Assembly (NCBI RefSeq): GCF_000004195.4 | Contig: NC_030683.2 | Coordinates: 83,849,410 to 83,913,409, forward strand | Reading direction: 5' to 3' | From: Xenopus tropicalis | Taxonomy: Eukaryota > Chordata > Amphibia > Anura > Pipidae | Length of the DNA: 64,000 nt | In this document: one piece after another, positions 55,309 through 64,000 of the stretch | Numbering within the stretch: position 1 is the stretch's first letter | Layout of the letters: every line of letters starts with the position of its first letter | Notes under the pieces: model-generated | Database searches by the model: none | What the model was told of the DNA's origin: nothing | The model's input: the letters and a program-made list of their open reading frames with translations, nothing else | Translations under genes and position numbers: made by a program

Positions 55309-55402
55309 TCTGTCGACGCTGGCGACAAATGCGTTTCCCTGATTGTCCGCCGTTTCGTGAATTTTATGGTGAAGCAAAACGGGACAGATTCGCTCATCAC
55401 TA
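55309..55402. mobile_element. Truncated TAGTGATG hAT-like MITE
   Basis: Ends GAAGCAAAACGGGACAG then GATTCGCTCATCACTA, matching the right end of the 21151-21356 element. The left end is missing. Confidence 0.6.
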
Positions 55403-55497
55403 ATGATTATTTAATTCGAACACTTTATTACTATGCATTTTGATTGACCCTGTAAGAGTTATAGTAGATGATTAAATTATAAGTGGGGTTAAATGTA

Positions 55498-55672
55498 ATA
55501 GAGTGAAACCTTAATTCTACATCCCCTTATTTTAAATTTTCCCACATAGTATTTTTGTGGTCCCATCCAATATATAACACTTAATACATTTCCCTGATTT
55601 TACTTTTTCCCAAATTTTACACCATTTTTTCTGGGCCCCTGAACAATGTAAAATATTGGTTCTACTGTGCAT
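55498..55672. mobile_element. MITE-like repeat related to 47281-47813
   Basis: AGAGTGAAACCTTAATTCTACA to ATTGGTTCTACTGTG with CTTATTTTAAATTTTCCCAC inside. A shorter (about 175 bp) copy of the same family. Confidence 0.6.
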
Positions 55673-55919
55673 CTCCAATAGTGATGTCATATTCAGTTGT
55701 ATTTCAACTGACTTGTATAGTTAAAAATTGGTTTTATAAAAAAAAAGTGGTGAAAGGAGTGGTTGCTTCCTGCATTTATTAGGTATTCAGAGCCAGAAAA
55801 TATTTGTTTAATGCCTGCAGCTAGGATTGTATGAAACCAAGCACATATGCATTTAGATTTAGTCTCTTTGATTCTTAACTTATTGCAACTGTACCATGTA
55901 TTTATCTGTATTTATTATC

Positions 55920-56020
55920 ATACTTTTATTAATTAATAATCCCCTGTTGTATTAATCTATTCTACTGTACAGCGCTGCGTACATATGTAGCGCTTTATAA
56001 AATAGAGATATACAATCATA
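55920..56020 (+). repeat. L2-type LINE 3' end
   Basis: ACTGTACAGCGCTGCGTA, then GTAGCGCTTTATAAAATAGA, is the characteristic 3' terminus of vertebrate L2 elements (ACAGCGCTGCG...GGCGCTTTATAAATAA). Only this end is recognisable. Confidence 0.65.
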
Positions 56021-56155
56021 CATTCCATAGTACTGCTTTTCCCCACCCAAATGTTGCTGGACTACAGCAGGAACAAAAAGCATTGTTGCTGGATCACAGC
56101 TCCAATACAAGCAGTGTTGTTGCTCATGGATGTTGCTGGACTAGAAAATTCCAGT

Positions 56156-56340
56156 CAGGTGTAACTAGAGAGGAAGCAGACCCTGCGGTTTCAGGGGGCC
56201 CAGGAGTGTAAGGGGCCCAATAAGGCCATAATTAATGAGCAATTTCAATATATCTTGGTAGAATATGTGTCATTTTACATATGTTATGGGGCCCTGAATT
56301 AAATTTAATGTGGTCCCATTAACATCTACTTATGCCACTG
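56156..56340. mobile_element. hAT MITE related to 5898-6143
   Basis: CAGGTGTAACTAGAG to CTTATGCCACTG, with GAGGAAGCAGACCCTGCGG and GGGGGCCCAG blocks shared with the 5.9-kb copy. Flanks ATTCCAGT and CTTCCAGC give an 8-bp duplication with two changes. 185 bp. Confidence 0.75.
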
Positions 56341-56348
56341 CTTCCAGC

Positions 56349-57470
56349 ATTTCAACATGATGGGACATGTAGGTCACAAACCATAGAGATACATTCCTAA
56401 AACAGCAAGTTACAGTTTAACTTTCTCCAGTCCTCAGTGCTGGTCCAAGTTGGCCAAGCACCCTAGACAGCCCAGCCAGGATGGCCAGGTTGAGGGCAGA
56501 GGGGGGAGAGGTAAACTGCAATTGGAACAAGGGCCTGGACTAGGGATAGGCAAATGAAGAGGTACATGCCTAGCACCCCCACCATGCGCTACAGCCTCTT
56601 CTGCCTTCCCCTTAGTTTCGGTTGAATCTTGAGAAGCATATCAATTCCAAATTCTGGAAGAGCCAGGGGGAACAAAGTTGCACCTCCTTTTAAAATAAAT
56701 ACTGTAGATATCCAACTCTAAGCAGGTGTGAGGAAAAATAACAAAAAAAAAACATAGAAGCTGATGATGGTGGTTGAAATAAGCCAACTGAAGTTCAAAA
56801 TTAATTTTTTAGCCTTGAGGCTAAATGTAGGATATATTGCAATATAACATTTGGCACAGGTGAGTCTTTCTGGTTGGTTAGTTAACCTTAGGCCATGAAA
56901 TAAGTGATTAAATCACATGTTAATATAATATCTTTGGTAAATGAACTATGTCCTTACAGGAGAGTCAAACAATACATGTAGTATTGATATATACAGGGCT
57001 ACAGAGATTTATGCCTTTCTGTTTATTTAAAGACTGAAAATTTACCAGTTCAGTTTTAATACCTGAATATCAATGCATCTTAATAAGAAGAGGAAGTCAG
57101 CCTTTATTAGCAGAAAAGATAAACACTGTTCATTAACGCACGTGAGACAATTTTGCGGCTTGAGGCTTGGCTGCCAGCTCTCTCATATAATACTCATTGT
57201 TTCAGCTTTGTCATGTAATTGATTTGGTTTTGGCCAAAAATAGTATACGTTAGGACTGTACTTTTGTGCCAGATCTTGCAGTTTGGTGTTTTATTTCGCT
57301 CTATCTTTGTATAGGTTTAAGGGCATTTAGAAGGGTGTAAAACTTCCCAAAAAACGCTGCAATTTAGTTCTCATTATCACACATTATCACATCAGAGGTG
57401 TAAAAACATTCTCCATGGACAATCAGCCCTATGTCATTTAAAATTAAAGATTAAAAAAACTTTTGCATCC
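56349..57470. other. Non-coding stretch, no recognised element
   Basis: No gene or bounded repeat seen. Confidence 0.4.
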
Positions 57471-57474
57471 CAGT

Positions 57475-57637
57475 GTGGCCATACATTGGAAGGTTGTCAA
57501 ATGAGAGGATCTTCTCCCGATATGCCCACCTAAAAGTAGGTGTTATCGGGCTAAACCGATCATTTGGCCCATCAAATTACAATGACGGGCATAGGTGCCA
57601 TTGGACCAAGGACTGCATCAATGAGCTGATGGCCACC
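57475..57637. mobile_element. Short MITE (TGGCCATACA ends)
   Basis: TGGCCATACATTGGAAGG to GATGGCCACC, related to 52203-52321 by its CCCGATATGCCCACC and TATCGGGC blocks. Inverted ends are imperfect. Confidence 0.55.
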
Positions 57638-58013
57638 TTAACATTGTAATAAACGTCAAAGGGGCATATTATTATATTATATTAATATTATATATTATAT
57701 TCAAAGCTGGAAATACATTTGTTTAGTGCCTTTGCCAATGATCATATGGAACCAAGAACAGAAAGTGTTAGACAGGGCAGGAAGGATTTCAGTTGGAAAT
57801 CATGTTTCATCAACTGAGTGCCCGGCCAGCCCTGAAGGACATAGAAAAAGTTTCATCATGCTCTGTTGCTTTAAGCATACATCTCAAGTTGCTAGACCAT
57901 AACTTCCATCATGCTGTAACTACTGATAAAATGCTGTGAGTTGTACCCCAGCAGCATAAGACACACCGCAGTTTAAGGTTTGGGACTCCTATAATACATT
58001 GCTTTAAAGGGCA
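57638..58013. other. Non-coding stretch, no recognised element
   Basis: Contains a TATTA-rich run near 57668-57700; nothing else recognisable. Confidence 0.4.
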
Positions 58014-58411
58014 TGGAAAGGCAAAGTCACTTGGGAGTGCCAAAATGCTAGGCATCCCCAAGTGACTTTAATCGCTTACCTTTTACCCCGGGCTGGTGCC
58101 CCTGTTAGGAGAGAACATCACCAGCCCGGGGTACCTGCAGCGCTTCCTTCTTCCTGGTTTGCGAGCACGCGCATGCGCAGTAGAGTGAAAAGCCGAACTT
58201 TAACAGAGGAGCCGACTTTTCACTCTACTGCGCATGCGCCTATTGTGTAGTCGCAGCGAAACGAAACAGGAAGGAGGAAGCGCATCGCTCCAGGTGCTGT
58301 TTTCTCCTAACAGGGGCACCAGCCCAGGGTACAAGGTAAGCTATTAAAGTCACTTGGGGGTGCCTAACATTTTGGCACCCCCATGTGACTTTGCCTTTCC
58401 TTGTCCTTTAA
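58014..58411. mobile_element. T2-type TTAA MITE with long CpG-rich inverted arms
   Basis: TTAAAGGGCATGGAAAGG to CCTTTCCTTGTCCTTTAA, TTAA at both ends. Arms extend about 150 bp: CAAAGTCACTTGGG pairs with the right side, and CCGGGCTGGTGCCCCTGTTAG pairs with CTAACAGGGGCACCAGCCC. The centre has ACTCTACTGCGCATGCGCC and its inverse, containing an NRF1-like GCGCATGCGC. A 5' fragment of a relative is at 60867-61125. Confidence 0.85.
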
Positions 58412-58700
58412 AGGGGTTGTTCACCTTGAATGTCGAAATCATCTTAAAATGCCAGCAATGCTCTCAGCATGCCAAAAAATCAATTTTCCATAAAAAAGTA
58501 AAAAGGCCACTGTAAAAGCTACTTTTTATACCTGTTAAATCAGTCCTTCTTCTGTCTCTCTGATCAGTTTCCTGAATGGATGGGCGTGACCTATTTTGAA
58601 CCCGACACACTGAGAACTTCCTATATGCTTTTGGAACAAATTCATTGGTTGCTTGTTGCTTGGTTAATTTCTTCTTTGCAATGGCATAGGCAAACAGACT
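58408..58700. mobile_element. Adjacent T2-type element fragment
   Basis: TTAAAGGGGTTGTTCACCTT starts at the same TTAA that ends the previous element, and this start is typical of another abundant Xenopus T2-type MITE. No right end is visible, so the boundary given is approximate. Confidence 0.5.
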
Positions 58701-60866
58701 CATCATGTCACAAATCTAACAATCTAATCTAATACTGTTATGTTATGTTGTGTTGTCTTTGCTAGTGCAGACAGCTCAATAGCACTCTCTGTACTAGTGA
58801 TGCAACCCCCTCTGGATATGCCATCCCCAGGATTGCTGCTGCTGATTCCACAGATTGAGAGGCAAACATGTTACTCTGGTGAACCATTTCCCAACATTCC
58901 TTGTGTTCACATTGTAAGGTATCTCCTCTCTTATTTTGTTGCGTCGAGAAATGATAGATGCTGGTACTTAAGATCTTTATGATTTGCAGAGAATCTGTGA
59001 ATAACCCAGCATAACAACAGAGGGACTTCAAGTCCCACAATCCATCACTTTACACCATTTGACCCCTTCCTCCCAGGAAGCCCTGAAGCTATAAACACAG
59101 GGCCTGCATGACAAGGGATCCGAATGACCAGCAGCCAGATTACACTGGTTTATGTTTAAAGATTAGCAAAATCAGATGCAGCTGTGATTGGGTGAGAAGC
59201 AATAATTAAGGCGGGGGAAAGCTGGGCTGGGGGTGGAGAAGGATAGGGATGTGATGTCACAAGAGAAGCAGCTCACTTCCTATCTTCTGAACAAGTAGAA
59301 ACATCCCACCCTCCCCTCTTTTTTGCATATTTTGTAAAATGCATATACTGTATTCTCTTCTTTATGCTCTCATATTATCTATTTATAACAGAATGTGAAT
59401 GTTTTCCTATATGCACTGTTATATTGTGGTTTCGGTAACATTATACAGAATGAATGTGATAGTCTGCATGGTATTATTTATGTTAAATGAAAGTCAAGTC
59501 CTTAATCCAGGGAATTTTCCGATCCCAGGGGGGGTCAGGAAGGAATTTTTTCCCTCATGAGGCATAATTGGCATAGGATTCATGCTGGATTTTTTGCCTT
59601 CCTCTGGATCAAAATAGTGGCTGTATGTTAATGTATTTTAAGTTGTATCTGTCACAACAGTGGTAGGACCTTGCCAGAGTACTGCACAGGAAATTTTAGA
59701 AGAGGGAGAAAGGAGCTTCTCTCCTTTGACTGCACGGTGGGTTGATTGATACAGACGTTACTACTGCTTGTGCTAGGTGACAGCCTGCTTGGATTTCCTA
59801 TCATCGAGGCACTGCAGATCCAGGGCTGGCAGCAGGGCTGCTAAACTTCTCTCATGGTGGGAGATGCAGCTCCTGCTGGTAGCAGAGTTTGGGACTAACC
59901 TCTCTGTAGGCAGAGGCAGCCTAATACTCAGTGGTGGATATAATGACATAGTGCTGGTCTCAAGTCTTCAGTAAGGAACAGCAGAGCATAGTAGCGATCT
60001 CTGGCTTTGAATATTGCCTTGGGGTGAGGCTGGCAAGGTCCTATTTATTTGATAAAATGTAAATAAATGCTGTGGCCTCTTTTTACCCATTTCTGGCTCC
60101 TGGTATTTTATTAAGGTATGTAACAATGGGGTTCAGAGGGATGGTTGAAAGCGAAGGGCAGTTGAGGAGTCCCCTTGTCATGTGATTAAAAGATCATGAT
60201 CTGCCTAGTTCATTCTAAATTCTAAGCTTGGGTTAGGAGGAGTAAAAACATTTTTTAGTTATACTGATACAATTCCTCTTATTGAAAATAACTTTCTGGT
60301 ATTGGTTCAGTATATCTATTAGACATGTGATTAGTAAAACATGAAAAATAAGGTTTCATGTCTTAATATTAAACTGATCAAATGTCGAAATGTAGTACTT
60401 ACAATTGGATTGTGTACAGTTTGTCATCATTTGGTCCATGAGTAAAGCAAACAGATCACTGAGTAGGGACTGATTGTTTGCTATGTGGCAACCACACTTA
60501 AAACACAGTTATCATAACTGTGCACTGTATGTATTAAATCATCATCCTCAATGCAAAAAAAGTACTCCATGTTTAAGAACATAACTTTTTATACGTTTTT
60601 TTATAACTTTTATTACCTTTCCCATAATATTGTTATTTAGCCAAGATTTTATATTGGAAAGTTTTACTTGAACTTGAAGAGATGTTATCTGAAAAAGAAA
60701 AAAGTATGCAAAAGTAATGAATCTTGCTATAAAATGTGCCTTGTTTGAAATACAAATACAAATAAAATTGTAATCTTGACTTTATTTAGATAAGTGAAGT
60801 GATTGCAAAAACTGGCACAGATTTCACAGGGTTCATGTTATTGAAAACATTATTAATTATCCTGCA
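58701..60866. other. Non-coding stretch with one dispersed repeat
   Basis: About 2.2 kb. Only 59500-59612 is recognisable. Short frames have no domain signatures. Confidence 0.4.
59500..59612. repeat. Dispersed amphibian repeat fragment
   Basis: GGTCAGGAAGGAATTTTTTCC followed by GAGGCATAATTGGCATAGG and TTTTTTGCCTTCCTCTGGATC is a motif string repeated in many frog and fish sequences. Family unknown to me. Confidence 0.45.
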
Positions 60867-61125
60867 TTAAAGGAGAAGGAAAGGGTTAGTGCCAAATGTT
60901 AGGCACCCCCAGTGATTATAATTACTTACCTGATACCTCAGACTGGTGGGTGGGCAGAAAACTACACTTTTGCACTTTTTTTACACTTTTGGAGCACTTT
61001 TGCAGAAGATCGCTATCTTCTTCTGTCTCCTTTACTTCAGGTGCACGCCAAAGCATGTGCGGTACAGTTAAAAAGCCAGCCTTTTTCTTAAAGTTTGGCC
61101 TTTTACTCTACTGTACATGTACACT
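60867..61125. mobile_element. T2-type MITE, left-end fragment
   Basis: TTAAAGGAGAAGGAAAGG, then GTTAGGCACCCCCAGTGA and TTTACTCTACTGTACATG, parallels the left half of 58014-58411. The right end is missing. Confidence 0.6.
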
Positions 61126-61974
61126 CACAGAATTTTTCTGCAACTAATTTTTGCACGCGTTTTGCAAAACAATCCGCCAATATATGGTTTTGGGGGCTTG
61201 ATGTATTTTTTTTGTGTTTTTTACCCCACAAAAATGCAGGTAATGTGTTTAATTTTAGTACATGATCTCCAGGGCAATTTATATGCACTAACTTCATTTT
61301 GGGGTCTCTAAATGCCAGATACTTTGGTGATCCTATGCACAATGGGTATCAAACTGTTCAGTGAACCCTTGTCTTTAATATTTAGGATGTTTTTTCTTGG
61401 TGCCTAATGCTATGTGAGACACTAGAAAGTGGAAGCTTTGGGGCAATTTGAGCAGTGGCCAGCTCCTTTTTGTAGCTCCCATCCATCCCAGCTACAGTCA
61501 GGTAGAAAGCAAGCAAGTTGTAGGTAAAACTCAGTCCCTGTATAAAAAAAAATGTATATTGGAGCAGTTGAATTTTTAATTAAAGCGAAGGTGGGACTGG
61601 CCAGACCCGTGATGACTTTGACGTAGTTGGCCAGATCGTATATATTGCAAATTATGGACAAACAATCCCTATTTTGTTTAAAGGCTTGAGCATTTTCTAG
61701 TAGCTTAAACCTTTGTTTATAAAGTTTGTGAAGTGCATATTGCATTTGCAAATGATTGTTTTCCCCACTGCTGTGCCCCTCTTTCCTTTTTTTTGCGAAT
61801 TGCTTGTAATGCAAATTGCGCACAAAAATTCACAAATGAGCAATTTAGCGAATATTTTTACCATCACTAAAGTTGTAGTGTAACTTGGATGCAGATTGTG
61901 TGCATACATATTCGGAAAAAAGCTTTAAGGACATTTACACTGTGAATATAAATTTTGAAATAATGTTTGCACAT
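61126..61974. other. Non-coding stretch with a faint hAT-like relic
   Basis: TTTTTGCGAATTGC... to AATTTAGCGAATATT and CCATCACTAAA (about 61790-61871) looks like a decayed TAGTGATG-family end. Nothing else recognised. Confidence 0.35.
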
Positions 61975-64000
61975 TAATCCTTTCACTGCCAGCCGTTTTG
62001 GACAAAGTGGAACTTCTACTGCCAGACAGTTTTTGAACATTTTGCACTGTTTCACTTTAGGGGCCTTTCCTCGGGGGGACTTTTAGTTTACCCAGGAAAG
62101 CTATATATTGTTTTTTTCAGGACAACCTAATCCTTCAAAATATGGTGGAATTTTTGTGTTATTCCAATTCTGTAACAAGATATAGGCTTCTAAATGTCTA
62201 AAAAATGAAAAAAATATTTTCCATAATATAAACACATACACCAGACACAAAAAATATTTTATGCATGAAAATGCAGCTGATTTGGAAAGTCCCATGTCTC
62301 CTGAATGTTCCAATACCAAATATATATAGTTTTATGGAGATTTCTCACTTGTATAGGTCAAAAACTCCCAGCAGTACACTACCAAATTCCCAAAGCACTG
62401 CTTCAGAAAGCTGAATACTTTAGATTTCAAGGCCAAAAATTCCACTAACAGAAGGTTTATCCCAGAAAATTATACATTTTTAGAAAGAACAGATTCTGGG
62501 CAATCCAGAATAGGTAGAACTGTCTGTCTAGTTCAAACTACCAAGTTGCAATGCTTTCCTAAAGTAATTGGTTTTTATCAAAATTTGTGAAATTTCTTAA
62601 AAATCACTTTAAAGCTTCTAGTCTATAGTATCTTATCTCCCACATATCATTAGGTACCAAGAGAAAACACCCTAAATATAAACAACAGGGGTCCATTAAA
62701 CAGTTAGATGCCCAATACATTTAGGTTTACCAAAGTATGTGGCATATAGGGGCCCCAATGTGAACATACCCCGATATGATCTATCATTTCTGTCATTTCA
62801 GCTCCTGCAAAATCAACACATTTACATCATTTTATTTGAGATAAAGCTACAAAAAAGTATGCTCACCCAAGAAAGCAATATATTTTTGTAAAGTACACAT
62901 TCCACCTAATCTAAAATGGGTACCCATGTCTTTCTACTCCAAAGTAGCAAGCCGCAAAGCTTTCCTAAATTTGGCAATTTTGATAATATTTCTAAAAATC
63001 CTCTCAAAGCTTCCAGTTTGCAGCATCTTATCTCCCATGTATCATTAGGTAAAAAGATAAAACACCCTAAATATGAACGCCAGGGGTCCAGTGAACAGTT
63101 TGATGCCCAATATGTTTAGGTTTACCTAAGTTTGTGGCATGTAGGGGCCCCAATGTGAACATACACCATATGATCTGCCATTTCTGCTTCTGCAAAATCA
63201 ACACATTTACATCATTTGTGTGGGATAACGCTACAAAAAAGTACACTCACCCCAAAAAGCCATATGTTTTTGGAAAGTACACATTCCCCTGAATCTAAAA
63301 TGGGTACCCATGACTTCTTTCTACTCCAAAGTAGCAAGCCGCAAAGCTTTCCTAAAGTTGGCAACTTTGATAATATTTCCAAAAATCATATATTTTTGGA
63401 AAGTACACATTTCCCGAAATTTAAAATGGGTACCCATATCTTTCTACCCCAAAGTACCAAGCCGCAAAGGTTTCCTAAGTTTGCAGATTTTTATGACATT
63501 TCCAAAAATCACCTCAAAACTTCCAATATGCAGCATCTTATTTTCTATAGGTCATTAGGTACCAAGATAAAACACCCTAAATATGAACCCCAGAGGCCTA
63601 CTGAACAGTTTGATGCTCACTGTACATAGGTTTATCAAAGCACATAGCACTTAGAGACCCCAAAATATACCTTGTGTGCACTAATTTCATGGCTTACCTT
63701 TAAACTGCAGAAATGTAGGGTGACCCCTGAAAACCATATATTTTTGGAAAGTACACATTCTGACAATTCCAACAAGGGTAAAGAGTCCTTTCTACACCAA
63801 AGTACCAATCTGCAAAGCTTTGCTAAAGTTAGTGGTTCCTATGACATTTCAGAAAAACGCCTAAAAATGTTGCAATTTGCCGCATTTATCTCACACAATT
63901 TCTTGCATACAAAGGCAAATCACCCCAAATAGGAACACCAGAGCTCCACTGAACAGTTTGTTGCCCTATATGCATAGATTTAACAAACTATGTGGTGTAC
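61975..64000. repeat. Diverged tandem repeat (unit about 390 bp) running off the window
   Basis: A lead-in (61975-62460) is followed by repeated modules. ATATTTTTGGAAAGTACACATTCC-like blocks lie near 62465 (diverged), 62877, 63264, 63388 and 63737; each is followed by TGGGTACCCAT and ACTCCAAAGTAGCAAGC-like text, a CAGCATCTTAT block and CACCCTAAATATGAAC. Spacing is about 412, 387, 124 and 349 bp, so one unit is internally shortened. Frames here are short and lack domains. Family not identified. Confidence 0.8.

Noticed and set aside
63216..63629. 137-codon frame with repeated motifs
   Set aside because: Lies in the diverged tandem repeat; the repetition comes from the DNA units and no domain is recognisable.

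Overview
The window looks like amphibian nuclear DNA, most likely from Xenopus (X. tropicalis or X. laevis; the sequence alone does not separate them). It is AT-rich and shows no convincing multi-exon host gene. It is crowded with transposon families I associate with Xenopus: T2-type TTAA MITEs with TTAAAGGRR ends, a palindromic family beginning TACAGGTATGGG, hAT MITEs with 8-bp target duplications, PIF/Harbinger MITEs with TAA duplications, SPIN-like hAT elements, CR1, L2 and L1/Tx1 LINEs, and a chromodomain Ty3/gypsy element. Family names come from memory of sequence hallmarks, not from a search.

Layout. 0-9 kb: an L2 remnant (minus strand), a two-tier hairpin, and a palindromic element split by a hAT MITE with a perfect 8-bp duplication. 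9-24 kb: mostly quiet intergenic or intronic DNA with about a dozen MITEs, a near-perfect 152-bp hairpin between TA microsatellites, and a 162-bp tandem duplication. 24.6-28 kb: a Harbinger MITE abutted by a composite-looking SPIN structure (SPIN, four 103-bp repeats, SPIN), a second Harbinger MITE, then a CpG-rich promoter-like island carrying a G-tract minisatellite. 28-36 kb: two nested insertions (hAT in T2; T2 in the TACAGGTATGGG family) and a long unremarkable stretch. 36.4-38.7 kb: a 5'-truncated L1/Tx1 insertion (minus strand) with poly(A) and a 9-bp duplication. 40.5-46.2 kb: a very young 5.75-kb Ty3/gypsy chromovirus-type element (minus strand) with gag, protease and pol, 737-bp LTRs that differ at three positions, and a GGTAG duplication. 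48.1-50.9 kb: a decayed CR1 LINE (plus strand). 52.3-54.1 kb: a T2 element interrupted by a long inverted-repeat element set in a TA microsatellite. 54-62 kb: scattered MITEs. 62-64 kb: a diverged ~390-bp tandem repeat that runs off the window.

Mechanistically the window is a record of layered transposition. The gypsy element is the only one close to intact: gag carries a zinc knuckle, protease a DSG site, and pol has RT, RNase H, integrase and a chromodomain. It still has an in-frame stop between gag and pro and a one-base phase change at an A8 run between pro and pol. The most unusual observations are (1) the SPIN composite, whose outer flanks match each other and whose inner flanks match each other, and (2) two inverted-repeat modules at 18.9 and 52.8-53.7 kb that share one architecture: TA microsatellite, hairpin module, conserved tail, TA microsatellite. 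One of them also has a hammerhead-like core and two RFX X-box palindromes.
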